A DNA stretch of 64,000 nt from Kribbella voronezhensis. Lineage in GTDB: Bacteria > Actinomycetota > Actinomycetes > Propionibacteriales > Kribbellaceae. Positions 51,065 through 59,811 of this stretch are shown here, piece by piece. A program made the translations under genes and the position numbers. The notes under the pieces are model-generated. The model did no database searches and was not told the origin of the DNA. It saw nothing but the letters and a program-made list of their open reading frames with translations. The DNA lies in contig NZ_SOCE01000002.1 of the NCBI RefSeq assembly GCF_004365175.1, forward strand, positions 124,001 to 188,000, given 5' to 3'. The stretch's first letter is position 1, and each line of letters begins with the position of its first letter.

Positions 51065-51077
51065 CACAATGGTCGGC
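51065..51077 (+). promoter_or_regulatory. Candidate leaderless -10 element of the LysR-esterase fusion
   Basis: CACAAT (51065-51070) is 7 nt before ATG 51078. It is a weaker box than those at other genes here; an alternative ATG at 51069 would overlap it. No Shine-Dalgarno precedes either. Confidence 0.4.
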
Positions 51078-52301
51078 ATGAGCGACGACAGCGGTACCGC
51101 CGACATCCTGGCGCTGCGGCAGACGCCGGACGCGATCGAGTTGCGCCACCTGCGCGCGTTCATCGCCGTCGCTGAGGAGCTCAACTTCGGCCGCGCGGCC
51201 GGTCGGCTCTACCTGTCCCAGCCCGCTCTGAGCCGTCAGATCCGCGCGCTGGAACGACTGGTGGGTTGCGACCTGCTGCGCCGTTCTACTCACCGCGTGG
51301 AGCTGACACTTGCCGGCGAGGCGCTGCTGGACCGAGCCAGGGCCTTGCTCGCCGACCTCGACGCGGCCCTTGCCACCACCCGATCGGTCGGCGGCGAACT
51401 GATAGGCCGGGTCAATCGGCTGTGGGCGCCGCTGATCGAGGAGGTTCTGGAGGGGGCCGGCGAGCTGGGTGCGATGCGAGCGGCGTACGAGCGAATGCTC
51501 GCGCAGGCGGTGATACCCGACGAGTTGGCCGTGCTGCCCCTGACGGCTGGGGGCGTTCCTGCCTTGCAGGTGTCAGCTGACGCGAGTGCGGTGCCCAGCG
51601 TCCTGCATCTGCATGGTGGTGGGCTGGTGCTGGGGTCGGCGTACGGGTATCGAGCTCTGGCTGGAGCGGTGGCCGACAGTGTCGGCTCCGGCGTACTCGT
51701 GCCGGACTACCGCCTGGCGCCGGAGCATCCTTTCCCGGCGGCGCTCGACGATGCGCGAAATGCCTACCTCTGGCTGCTCGACCAGGGTGTTCCGCCGTCG
51801 GACCTGATCGTCAGCGGCGACTCCGGTGGTGGTGGCCTGGTCGTTTCACTGATGCTCCAGCTTCGTGAGCTCGGCATTCCACTGCCGGCGGGCGTGGCGC
51901 TGCTCTGTCCGGGTCTCGATCTCGCCGGCCTGCTCGACGGTTCGTCGCCACTTCTCGCGTCGGGCAACGGCGAGACCCTGGCGAAGGTCGCGGGGTGGTA
52001 TGTCGGCGATCATCGGGTCGACGACCCGCTGATCAGTCCGCTCCAGGCCGACCTGCGTGGCCTGCCGCCGATCCTGATCCAGGCAGGGACCGGGGACCCG
52101 ATCGCCCACGACGCCGGGCTGCTGGCCGCACGAGCCGAGGAGTACGGCGTCGAGGTGACGATGGAGCTGTACCCGGTCGACACGCACATCTTCCAGTTGT
52201 TCTGGTCGTTCCTGCCCGAAGCCCGGCAGGCGCTGGCCAAGGTCGGGGAGTTCACCGCTCGGGTGCGGGGCGACGAAGCACGTCGTACCGCCGGCAGCTG
52301 A
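51078..52301 (+). CDS. LysR-type DNA-binding domain fused to an HSL-family esterase
   Basis: 407 residues. Residues 20-100 are a LysR-type winged HTH: IELRHLRAFIAVAEELNFGRAAGRLYLSQPALSRQIRALERLVGCDLLRRSTHRVELTLAG. Instead of the usual effector-binding domain, residues 105-407 form an alpha/beta hydrolase of the hormone-sensitive-lipase class: oxyanion HGGG (179-182), DYRLAPEHPFPAAL, nucleophile elbow GDSGGGG with Ser249, acid Asp340 in TGDPIAHDA and base His370 in PVDTHIF. All catalytic residues are present, and the frame is open through the join, so this is not a simple frameshift. It is divergent from the hydrolase-like/MFS pair, which it may control, possibly responding to an ester substrate. 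Confidence 0.87.
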   Translation: MSDDSGTADILALRQTPDAIELRHLRAFIAVAEELNFGRAAGRLYLSQPALSRQIRALERLVGCDLLRRSTHRVELTLAGEALLDRARALLADLDAALATTRSVGGELIGRVNRLWAPLIEEVLEGAGELGAMRAAYERMLAQAVIPDELAVLPLTAGGVPALQVSADASAVPSVLHLHGGGLVLGSAYGYRALAGAVADSVGSGVLVPDYRLAPEHPFPAALDDARNAYLWLLDQGVPPSDLIVSGDSGGGGLVVSLMLQLRELGIPLPAGVALLCPGLDLAGLLDGSSPLLASGNGETLAKVAGWYVGDHRVDDPLISPLQADLRGLPPILIQAGTGDPIAHDAGLLAARAEEYGVEVTMELYPVDTHIFQLFWSFLPEARQALAKVGEFTARVRGDEARRTAGS

Positions 52302-52367
52302 CTGGACATTTGCGGTTGCTTCGTCCGGTGTGAGCTGGGTCGCGTGACTTGGGTTGTAACTTCGGTT

Positions 52368-52379
52368 TACAGTTACTGC
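52368..52379 (+). promoter_or_regulatory. Leaderless -10 element of the acyl-CoA dehydrogenase pair
   Basis: TACAGT (52368-52373), then 6 nt, then ATG 52380. GTGACT (52344-52349) gives an 18-bp spacing as a candidate -35 box. It also selects ATG 52380 over the in-frame ATG at 52344. Confidence 0.6.
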
Positions 52380-53741
52380 ATGGTCAACTTGCGCACGGCA
52401 CCCCGAAGGACGGCGCCTCATCCGGTCGGCCCCGCGCCGAGCCGGGTCAAGCGGGACCCGATCGGGGTCGGCGTTGCGCTGCTGAACCGGCTGGCGAAGT
52501 CGCGGGCGATCGACAAGCTGGGGTTGCGCAGGCAGACCGAGCGGGTGGTGTTCGAGGCGACCAAGACGGGTTTCCGGACAGCGGGAGCGCTCTCCCGGAC
52601 CTTCACCGCGGCGACGAAGCTGGCGAAACCGTCCCGGCTGCCGAGCGCCAAGGCGACCGGCCGCTTCGACCTGACGCCGACCGAGGACCAGCAGATGGTG
52701 GTCGCGGTGGTCACCGAGTTCGCCGCCGAAGTGCTGCGTCCCGCCGCGCCCGACGCCGACGTGGCCGGTACGACGGATGCCAAGGTGCTCCAGCAGAGTT
52801 CCGAGCTCGGCCTGAGCCTGATCGAGGTGCCCGAGGAACTCGGCGGGATCGTCAGAGAGCGCTCTACGATGACCGGCGTTCTGGTCGCCGAGGCGATGGC
52901 CTACGGAGACATGGGTCATGCCGTCGCCTGTCTCGCGCCGGCCGCGGTGAGTACGGCGATCTCGCTCTGGGGCGACGAGGACCAGCAGGCGACGTACCTG
53001 CCGTCTTTCACCGGCGACTCCGTCCCGGCCGCCGCGCTCGCGATCGTCGAGCCGCGTCCGCTCTTCGACCCGTTCGCGCTGAAAACTCGCGCGACCAGGC
53101 AACGAACCGGGTATCTGCTCAACGGAGTGAAATCTTTGGTGCCGCGAGGTGCCGAGGCGGAGGTCTTCGTCATCGCGGCGCAGTTGGAGGATCACGGACC
53201 GGCGTTGTTCCTGATCGAGTCGGGTCACCCGGGCGTCACGATCGAGGCCGAGCCGTCGATGGGGCTGCGAGCCGCTTCGCTCAGCCGGGTGATCCTGCAG
53301 GACGTCCCTGCTGTGCAACTCGGCACGCTCGACGACTACGCCGACTGCGTGCGCCTGTCACGACTCGGCTGGTGCGCGCTGTCCCTCGGTACTGCGAAAT
53401 CGGTGCTCGACTACGTCACGCCGTACGTGAACGAGCGGACCGCCTTCGGTGAGCCGATCAGCCACCGGCAGTCGGTCGCCTTCATGGTGGCCAACATCGG
53501 GATCGAACTGGAGGGCATGCGACTCGTGACGTACCGGGCCGGATCCCGTGCTGAACAAGGGCTTTCGTTCGCCCGAGAGGTGGCGCTGGCTCGTCGCCTT
53601 TGCACGGAGAAGGGCATGCAGATCGGCACCGACGGCGTGCAGTTGCTGGGTGGGCACGGCTTCGTCAAGGAACATCCGGTGGAGCGGTGGTACCGCGATC
53701 TGCGGGCTGTCGGCGTGATGGAAGGTGCGGTGCTGGTCTGA
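52380..53741 (+). CDS. Acyl-CoA dehydrogenase family protein, subunit-type 1
   Basis: 453 residues. The N-terminal 90 residues are an extra basic segment (NLRTAPRRTAPHPVGPAPSRVKRD); the dehydrogenase part runs from about FDLTPTEDQQMVVAVVTEFAAEVLRP. FAD/acyl-CoA residues include SLIEVPEELGGI, LNGVKSLVPRGAEA and VERWYRDLRAVGVMEGAVL. The usual catalytic Glu motif is weak, and the C-terminus is short. The stop overlaps the next start (TGATG). Such paired actinobacterial ACADs can form alpha2beta2 heterotetramers in which one subunit lost the full active site. Confidence 0.85.
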   Translation: MVNLRTAPRRTAPHPVGPAPSRVKRDPIGVGVALLNRLAKSRAIDKLGLRRQTERVVFEATKTGFRTAGALSRTFTAATKLAKPSRLPSAKATGRFDLTPTEDQQMVVAVVTEFAAEVLRPAAPDADVAGTTDAKVLQQSSELGLSLIEVPEELGGIVRERSTMTGVLVAEAMAYGDMGHAVACLAPAAVSTAISLWGDEDQQATYLPSFTGDSVPAAALAIVEPRPLFDPFALKTRATRQRTGYLLNGVKSLVPRGAEAEVFVIAAQLEDHGPALFLIESGHPGVTIEAEPSMGLRAASLSRVILQDVPAVQLGTLDDYADCVRLSRLGWCALSLGTAKSVLDYVTPYVNERTAFGEPISHRQSVAFMVANIGIELEGMRLVTYRAGSRAEQGLSFAREVALARRLCTEKGMQIGTDGVQLLGGHGFVKEHPVERWYRDLRAVGVMEGAVLV

Positions 53742-54955
53742 TGATCAACCTCGAGACCCCGCGGAAGTTCCGCGCGTTCGTCAACCAGGCCCACCAGGTC
53801 GCGGCGGAGATGTTGCGGCCGAACTCCCGGCAGTACGACCTCGCCGAACACGCCTATCCGAAAGAACTCGACATGCTGGCGGCGATGGTCGACGGGCTCG
53901 GCGCGTCCGGGACCGGCTCGGGCGCCGGAGCGAGCGGCGTACGGCGTACTGAAGCCGCTGACGACGACGGCAAGGTGAAGAACGGGTCGAACCTGTCGTC
54001 GGTGCTGTCGATCATGGAGATGTGCTGGGGCGATGTCGGCCTGCTGTTGTCGATGCCGCGGCAGGGGCTGGGCAACTCGGCGATCGCCTCGGTGGCGTCC
54101 GACGAGCAGTTGAGGCGGTTCGAGGGATTCTGGGCCGGGATGGCGATCACCGAACCGGGTTGCGGTTCGGACTCGGCCGGCATCCGGACCACGGCGCGAC
54201 TGGATGGTGACCACTACGTCATCGACGGGGAGAAGATCTTCGTGACGGCCGGTGGTCGCTGTGATGCCGTCGTGGTCTGGGCGACGCTGGACAGGTCGCT
54301 CGGCCGGGCCGCGATCAAGTCGTTCGTGGTCTTCAAGGACACGCCGGGGATGACGGTCGAGCGGCTCGAGCACAAGCTCGGGATCCGTTCGTCGGACACC
54401 GCGACGATCCGCTTCGAGAACTGCCGGGTACCCGCGGAGAATCTGCTCGGTTCGGCTGAGATCGACGCTGACAAAGGGTTTGCGGGGGTGATGCAGACCT
54501 TCGACAACACCCGGCCCCTGGTGGCCGCGATGGCCGTCGGCTGCGCCCGCGCCTCCCTGGAGGTCACCCGGGAACTGCTCGCCGACGCGGGTGTCGAGAT
54601 CGACTACGACCGGCCGGTCCACCTGCAGACCGCGGCGGCTGCCTCCTACCTGCAGATGGAGGCGGACTGGGAGGCGGCGTACCTGCTGACCCTGCAGGCC
54701 GCCTGGCTGGCCGACAACTCCCAGCCCAATTCCCTGCAGGCCTCGATGGCCAAGGCCAAAGCCGGCCGCGTCGGCAACGACATCACCCTGCGCTGCGTAG
54801 AACTAGCCGGCAGCCTCGGCTACAGCGAACACCACCTCCTCGAAAAATGGGCCCGAGACTCCAAAATCCTCGACATCTTCGAAGGCACCCAACAAATCCA
54901 ACAACTAATCGTCGCCCGCCGCCTCCTCGGAAAGACCTCAGCCGAGCTCAAATAA
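53741..54955 (+). CDS. Acyl-CoA dehydrogenase family protein, subunit-type 2
   Basis: 404 residues, translationally coupled to the first. Standard ACAD blocks: AITEPGCGSDSAGIRTTARLDGDHYVIDGEKIFVTAGG, FDNTRPLVAAMAVGCARASLEV, QASMAKAKAGRVG and DSKILDIFEGTQQIQQLIVARRLLG, with the conserved Glu in IFEGT. A stretch of Gly/Ser/Ala residues (DGLGASGTGSGAGASGVRR) between helices appears expanded. It oxidises an acyl-CoA at the alpha-beta bond with FAD; the substrate (fatty, steroid-side-chain or branched acyl) is unknown. Confidence 0.9.
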   Translation: MINLETPRKFRAFVNQAHQVAAEMLRPNSRQYDLAEHAYPKELDMLAAMVDGLGASGTGSGAGASGVRRTEAADDDGKVKNGSNLSSVLSIMEMCWGDVGLLLSMPRQGLGNSAIASVASDEQLRRFEGFWAGMAITEPGCGSDSAGIRTTARLDGDHYVIDGEKIFVTAGGRCDAVVVWATLDRSLGRAAIKSFVVFKDTPGMTVERLEHKLGIRSSDTATIRFENCRVPAENLLGSAEIDADKGFAGVMQTFDNTRPLVAAMAVGCARASLEVTRELLADAGVEIDYDRPVHLQTAAAASYLQMEADWEAAYLLTLQAAWLADNSQPNSLQASMAKAKAGRVGNDITLRCVELAGSLGYSEHHLLEKWARDSKILDIFEGTQQIQQLIVARRLLGKTSAELK

Positions 54956-55202
54956 CCTTGCCGACAAATTGGACTGCCGGGCCCGGCCTGCGTCCAGGTC
55001 TCAGCGTCTGACAGCTGTTCGCGACAGGTACTGGAATGGTTCCACCGACCGGGAGCCAGCACCAGCGTGTTGGTTGCCGTAAGCGCCCAATATCTCTTGT
55101 CAGCAAGGGACTCTGATCTCTCCGGCTGCTGCATAGGTGCTCAGAAGTCGCCATCCTCTTCGGTTGATTGAGGTGCGTCTCTGCGTGTCCGCGGGACTTG
55201 CC

Positions 55203-56156
55203 TTACCGTGTCCGGGGTGTGCGGGCCTCCTTGACCGTACGGCCACCGACGCGGCGCAGGCTTGTCGCGTCCGGACTCGCTGCGGCGGCTGGGCCGCCGA
55301 CGAAGTAGTCGTAGTCGTAGTAGCCGACGATGTCTACGAAGAAGTGGGTCCTGGCGGTCGAGGCGGCCGAGTAGCAGGCGACCGACAGCCGGCCGAAGTT
55401 CGCACCTTCAGGGTCGCCCAGCTTGCTGGTGAAGGAGGTGACGCCGGAGAAGCCGGGCGCGCTCCACACCGTGGTGGAGTACCCGCTGGGCTGGATGTCA
55501 CCCGACCCGAGCGCGAGGTAGCCGGTGTTGGTCTCCGTCGCGTACAGCTGGACCGTGCCGAGTACCGAGTCGGCCCACGGCGGTACGCCGGAGTCCGCAC
55601 CTGTGGGCGTCCGGGTGGTGTCGATCTTCCGCAGTTGTCCGGCACGGATCTTCGCGTTACTGGAGGCGGGGTCGTTCGTCGAGGCGTAGACGCGGATCGG
55701 GTGCGGCAGCAGGTTGAGTACCGGCCCTGTGTTGGTCAGTCGTGACCAACGCGTGTTCGAGTTGGCCGCGCCGTCGCTCTCGATGCACTGGAACAACTGG
55801 CCCTGCCAGTTCACGATCGCCCCTGGGTAGTACTGACCGGTCGTCGGCGGAAACTCCGGCGCCTGGTTCACGCCCAGCAACAGCTGCGCTCCGATGGCGT
55901 TGTTCGCCTCGATCGCCGCCTGCTGACCGTTGAGCGTGACGCGGAACTGTGACCCGGTCAGTGACGTGAGGCCGCTGCCCTCGTTGGGCGCGTCGATCCG
56001 GACCGGATCGCCGGGCGCGGCCTGCGCCGGCGTCGCGACCGCTGCCGCAGCCGTCCCGGCGACGGTGGCTGCCGCCGCCGTCCGCATCATCCGCCGGCGG
56101 CTGACCCGGCGGTCCTCTTGGTCGTCGGTCGACTGGACGGGTGTCTCCTGTGACAT
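55203..56156 (-). CDS. Tat-exported secreted protein, unknown function
   Basis: 317 residues from ATG 56156, with GAAAGGTG upstream. The N-terminus is DRRVSRRRMMRTAAAATVAGTAAAAVATPAQAAPG: a twin-arginine-type signal (SRRRMMR) and AxA cleavage before APG. The mature part is Thr/Ser/Asn-rich and beta-predicted, with GQYYPGAIVNWQGQLFQCIESDG, TGPVLNLLPHPIRVYASTNDPASSNAKIRAGQLRKIDTT and HFFVDIVGYYDYDYFVGGP. I know no family for it; export to the outside is the one solid inference. The upstream codons to 56345 have no RBS and are not part of it. Confidence 0.75.
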   Translation of the reverse strand: MSQETPVQSTDDQEDRRVSRRRMMRTAAAATVAGTAAAAVATPAQAAPGDPVRIDAPNEGSGLTSLTGSQFRVTLNGQQAAIEANNAIGAQLLLGVNQAPEFPPTTGQYYPGAIVNWQGQLFQCIESDGAANSNTRWSRLTNTGPVLNLLPHPIRVYASTNDPASSNAKIRAGQLRKIDTTRTPTGADSGVPPWADSVLGTVQLYATETNTGYLALGSGDIQPSGYSTTVWSAPGFSGVTSFTSKLGDPEGANFGRLSVACYSAASTARTHFFVDIVGYYDYDYFVGGPAAAASPDATSLRRVGGRTVKEARTPRTR

Positions 56157-56396
56157 GCCGCTGCACCTTTCGGGGCCGTGAAGGCGAACCTTCCGGATAT
56201 TTTGACCAGTAAGCGCCGGACTGTTATGCGCTGAGCTCGGCGCGCTACAAACGGTGTCGATGCCCGTCGCCTGATCTTCGCGAGGGGTGGCGGTTTGCCT
56301 GTAGCAGAACGCGATTGAACCATGGTACGAGCCGTCCGTCGACACCGAGGCAAGAGCGCCAGCGCTCGAATGAACCTGGCACGTCGGGCGATCCAG

Positions 56397-56864
56397 TCAG
56401 CTCTTGAGTTCGTTCCCGAAGTCGATTCGCACCAGGGGAAGCCTGGTGGCGATGTCTTCGGGGAGCGGGCCGTCCTCGATGAGTTCGGGGATGTCCAGGG
56501 TTCGGCCGAGTGCCTTGGCCGCGCGCCGATGCCGGCCGCGGTAGCTCTCCAACAGCGACGGTGTCTCGGACGAGGGAACCGGCGTCGCGCGGGCGAGGAC
56601 GTCCTTCGTGGCTCCGGTCCAGATCCGTACGTCCGGGGTGGCGAGGATGTTGCGGTACCACTGCGAGGAGGGACCGTAGCCGGACACGATGATCAGCGAT
56701 TCCGGTTCGCGGTCGACCACCTCGAGGACGACGTACCGGCGCTGACCGGTCGTGCGGCCACGGTGCTCGAGCATCATCAGTCGGGAGCCGAACAACCGGC
56801 CGAATCCCCAGCGATACAGCGGGATAGGCGATCGTGCCAGCCATCGAGGCATCTGTCTGGTCAC
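56397..56864 (-). CDS. F420/deazaflavin-dependent nitroreductase family protein
   Basis: 155 residues from GTG 56864 (GGAGG 8 nt upstream). The DDN/Rv3547-type core is visible: LYRWGFGRLFGSRLMMLEHRGRTTGQRRYVVLEVVDREPESLIIVSGYGPSSQWYRNILATPDVRIWTG. Such enzymes use F420H2 to reduce nitroaromatics, quinones or other acceptors. ORF codons upstream to 56978 have no start support. Confidence 0.88.
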   Translation of the reverse strand: MTRQMPRWLARSPIPLYRWGFGRLFGSRLMMLEHRGRTTGQRRYVVLEVVDREPESLIIVSGYGPSSQWYRNILATPDVRIWTGATKDVLARATPVPSSETPSLLESYRGRHRRAAKALGRTLDIPELIEDGPLPEDIATRLPLVRIDFGNELKS

Positions 56865-57202
56865 TTGGTGAGCCTCCACGCTGCCATCTCTGAGTTCCGG
56901 ACGAATTGGCCGACTGCCGACTATAGGGAGTGGCCGAGCCAGGGAGCGTCGATCGGCCGTCGGGCGGGACAAAGTCATGAAGTCTCAAACTGCGCTCAAA
57001 GTGGCCGCAGCATCCGCCGTCGATGCCGCCCGGCTCACGGGCATCCGCGAGATCCCGGAGACGGTCGAGATGTCGCCTTGATGACAAGTGGGATCAAGCC
57101 GCGTGCGCGGCCTGCGAACTGGGCACCGAGGCAGTACGACGTCCGCGGCCCGGACCGCCGGGACGATCAGGGGAGTTCCGTGCGATTCGAAGGGAAGTCG
57201 TT
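56865..57202. other. 338-bp intergenic region without a supported gene
   Basis: Lies between the divergent nitroreductase (start 56864) and POT transporter (start 57203). Frames here are open but lack RBS and domains. A TATAGG on the plus strand (56920-56925; read as TATAGT on the minus strand) could be a -10 box; no matching -35 was found on either strand. Confidence 0.45.
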
Positions 57203-58660
57203 GTGGTCATCGAGACATCGGAGCAGCGCGGTCGCACCTTCTTCGGGCAGCCGCCAGTGCTGGCGAACCTCTTCGGCGTCGAGCTGTGGGAGAGGTTCTC
57301 CTTCTACGGCATGCAGGGCATCCTGCTGATCTACCTGTACTACTCCGCGGGCGATGGCGGTCTGGGGATCAGCGAGGGGACCGCGACCAGCATCGTCGGC
57401 GCGTACGGCGGTTTGGTCTACCTGTCGACGATCGTCGGCGGATGGTTGGCCGATCGACTGCTCAGTGCAGAACGCACGCTGTTCTACAGTGCCGTCGTCG
57501 TGATGTTTGGACACATCGGACTCGCCTTGATCCCAGGACTGGCCGGTGTCGCGGTAGGACTCGTCTTGATCGGATTCGGCAGCGGTGGGGTGAAGGCCAA
57601 CGCCACCTCCTTGGTAGGCACGCTGTACGCCGAAAACGACGAGCGCCGTGACGCAGGTTTCTCCCTGTTCTACCTGGGCATCAATCTGGGCGCGTTGGCC
57701 GGCCCGCTACTCACCGGCCTGCTGCAGAAGAACGTCGGCTTCCACTACGGCTTCGGACTCGCGGCCGTCGGTATGGCTCTCGGCTTGACGCAGTACAGCA
57801 TCGGGCGTCGTCGACTCACCGGCTCTGCCCGGGAGGTGCCGGATCCGATTCCGGCCGCGGCTCTGCGGCGCGTCGGTGTCGGTGTGGCCGCCGGGATTCT
57901 CGTCATCGGCATCGTCTTGGCCACCGGCATCCTGCCGGCGTCCCGCTACGCGACCGCTGTCGTCGTACTGAGCGCCGTCGCAGCCGTGATCTACTTCGTG
58001 GTCATCCTGCGGAGTCCCCGAGTGACGGTCGTCGAGCGGCGCCGAGTGCTCGCGTTCATCCCGCTGTTCATCGCCAGCGCGGCGTTCTGGTCCCTGTACC
58101 AGCAACAGTTCACGGTGGTGACCATCTACTCCGATCAACGGCTGAACCGGACCGTCTTCGGCTGGGAGATGCCGGTGTCGTTCGTGCAGTCGATCAATCC
58201 GGTCATGATCATCGTGTTGTCCGGCCTGTTCGCGGCGCTGTGGACGAAGCTCGGTTCGCGCCAGCCCTCCACTCCGGTCAAGTTCAGCCTCGGGCTCGCC
58301 GTGATGGGAGTCGCGTTCCTCTTGTTCCTGCCGATGGCCGGGGGAGGCCCCAACAGTGCACCGCTGGCGGGACTGGCCGGAGTACTGCTGGTGTTCACGG
58401 TCGCGGAGCTGCTGCTGTCCCCGGTCGGTCTGTCGTTGGCGACCAAGCTCGCGCCGGAGGCATTCCGTACCCAGATGGTTGCCCTCTTCTTCCTCTCCAT
58501 CGCCCTCGGTACGGCGATGTCGGGGGTCCTCGCCAAGTTCTACAGCGCCGATCACGAGTCGGTGTACTTCGGGGTGATCGGCGGGGTGGCACTCGCCCTC
58601 GCGGCCGCATTGGCTCTTGCCGTCCGTCCGATCCGTCGCTTGATGAGCGGTGTCCACTGA
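57203..58660 (+). CDS. POT/PTR-family proton-dependent peptide transporter
   Basis: 485 residues, GTG 57203 with GAAGGGAAG upstream. The POT signature ELWERFSFYGMQGILLIYL (ExxER proton-coupling motif) is near residue 24 and GGVKANATSLVGTLY with FSLFYLGINLGALAGPLLTG follows. About 12-14 helices in total. It imports di- and tripeptides, or related compounds, with protons. The frame upstream of 57203 to 57023 lacks a start signal. Confidence 0.92.
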   Translation: MVIETSEQRGRTFFGQPPVLANLFGVELWERFSFYGMQGILLIYLYYSAGDGGLGISEGTATSIVGAYGGLVYLSTIVGGWLADRLLSAERTLFYSAVVVMFGHIGLALIPGLAGVAVGLVLIGFGSGGVKANATSLVGTLYAENDERRDAGFSLFYLGINLGALAGPLLTGLLQKNVGFHYGFGLAAVGMALGLTQYSIGRRRLTGSAREVPDPIPAAALRRVGVGVAAGILVIGIVLATGILPASRYATAVVVLSAVAAVIYFVVILRSPRVTVVERRRVLAFIPLFIASAAFWSLYQQQFTVVTIYSDQRLNRTVFGWEMPVSFVQSINPVMIIVLSGLFAALWTKLGSRQPSTPVKFSLGLAVMGVAFLLFLPMAGGGPNSAPLAGLAGVLLVFTVAELLLSPVGLSLATKLAPEAFRTQMVALFFLSIALGTAMSGVLAKFYSADHESVYFGVIGGVALALAAALALAVRPIRRLMSGVH

Positions 58661-58763
58661 TCCTGGCGCTGCGGAACGCCGGCCTCCGCGATGAGGGCCG
58701 CGCCGGCCAGCCGAGGCCCTCCGCTCGCCAGCTGTACTGACCTTCGTGGTCCAGTCGTCCCCG

Positions 58764-58850
58764 TCACCTTTTCCGCAGTACCGCGTGGATCGCGATCGCG
58801 AAAACCAGCGCGATCGCGATGAAGCTGATCGTCGCGGTGGTGTGGCTCAT
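58764..58850 (-). CDS. Tiny single-helix membrane protein
   Basis: 28 residues: MSHTTATISFIAIALVFAIA, then IHAVLRKR. Hydrophobic residues 8-24 make one membrane helix; the C-terminus is positive (RKR), so it should stay inside. GGAGG is 5 nt before the ATG, a strong start. It is on the same strand as the next gene, 24 bp away, and much shorter than annotation thresholds. Size resembles KdpF-type stabilising peptides, but no kdp gene is present. Confidence 0.6.
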   Translation of the reverse strand: MSHTTATISFIAIALVFAIAIHAVLRKR

Positions 58851-58873
58851 CCAGCCTCCGATCGTGGTGTGAA

Positions 58874-59287
58874 TCAGCGGTTCACGAGATGAAAGAGCGG
58901 AAGGTCCAGTCGGGTTCGCGCCTGGGAGGCCAGGTCGCGGCGGAACATCTCCGCTACCCGGTGCCGATCGGTCACGACCACGGCTTCTTCACTGCTGGTC
59001 ACCCCGACCAGGTCGGCCAGGGCCTCGATCGGCTCCTGGTCCGTGACAGTGCCCGTGACCTCGACCCCCAAGGACTCCAGCCGCTCGAGGCTTTTCTGCA
59101 TCAGCTGGTCCGCTTCTGTCTCGGGTGTCGCGAGGCGCGACCGGACCAGGTTGTACCGCAATGGCGCGCTCTTCATCTGGTAGAGCTCGACCATCCGCCG
59201 TGCGGCCGTGCCTGTCACCTCGCGCTCGACCAGTACCGCGACATCGAACCAGCCGTTCTGATCGTCCTTCGTGTCGTTTCCACGCAT
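58874..59287 (-). CDS. Conserved hypothetical protein, universal-stress-like
   Basis: 137 residues, ATG with AAGGAGG 8 nt upstream. FDVAVLVEREVTGTAARRMVELYQMKSAPLRYNLVRSRLATPETEADQLMQKSLERLESLGVEVTGTVTDQEPIEALADLVGVTSSEEAVVVTDRHRVAEMFRRDLASQAR alternates strands and helices in a Rossmann-like pattern, similar in order to UspA (VAVLV, GVEVTGTVTD, AVVVTD) but without the UspA ATP-binding motif. Function unknown. Confidence 0.65.
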   Translation of the reverse strand: MRGNDTKDDQNGWFDVAVLVEREVTGTAARRMVELYQMKSAPLRYNLVRSRLATPETEADQLMQKSLERLESLGVEVTGTVTDQEPIEALADLVGVTSSEEAVVVTDRHRVAEMFRRDLASQARTRLDLPLFHLVNR

Positions 59288-59571
59288 CGTTGATCCTCCT
59301 TGGTTCTGTCCGTTGTTGCCCGGTTGTGGCTACTCCAGGTCCGCTTCCGGCCAGTGACGATCGACAGGGCCGCCTTGAACACCAGCCCGCTGCAGGCTCC
59401 GACGACGGTCGCTACCTTGCTCACCTGAAACCAGACCACCAGCGGTTCGTCGAACCAGCCGATGACCGAGACCGCCAGTCCCAGCCAGGCACCTACCGTG
59501 ATGGCAGCGACCACGCTCCAGAGCGCAGTTCGCGTTCGCTTGGGCGAGGGCTCCCCGGGGCCGTCCTGCAT
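59215..59571 (-). CDS. Small membrane protein overlapping the stress-like gene
   Basis: 118 residues from ATG 59571 (AAGGAG 5 nt upstream). Two hydrophobic segments: WSVVAAITVGAWLGLAVSVIGWF and VVWFQVSKVATVVGACSGLVFKAAL. The C-terminus is basic and overlaps the next gene by 73 bp, which is unusual but both starts have good ribosome-binding sites. The longer frame to 59736 has no start support. No family assigned. Confidence 0.5.
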   Translation of the reverse strand: MQDGPGEPSPKRTRTALWSVVAAITVGAWLGLAVSVIGWFDEPLVVWFQVSKVATVVGACSGLVFKAALSIVTGRKRTWSSHNRATTDRTKEDQRCVETTRRTIRTAGSMSRYWSSAR

Positions 59572-59723
59572 GTGGCTCCTTTCCGTGTCACCAATACACA
59601 CCCCAGGCTGCCCGCCGTCGGCCGAGAACCAAGTCATCTCATGAGATCGTCCGCAACCCTTCATGAAACCGACAACTGTGCACGGGTAGCTGGAGATCCG
59701 GCGTGAATTGGTGACAGCAACTA

Positions 59724-59736
59724 TTGCGTCGCGCAA
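59724..59736. promoter_or_regulatory. Palindrome TTGCG-TCG-CGCAA, MarR-type operator motif, copy 1
   Basis: Part of a segment of about 41 bp at 59706-59745 that resembles the CLC promoter region at 60372-60411: both read TGAATTGG(C/T)GA, then a TTGC-N5-GCAA palindrome, CTCATG and YCC. Nothing supported follows it on the plus strand. Confidence 0.55.
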
Positions 59737-59811
59737 CTCATGCCGTTACCGTCAGGGCGCTCGGTCCGGTCGTTACCCGTGGCGGCCGGACCGGGCTCGA
59801 CATCCGCCTTG

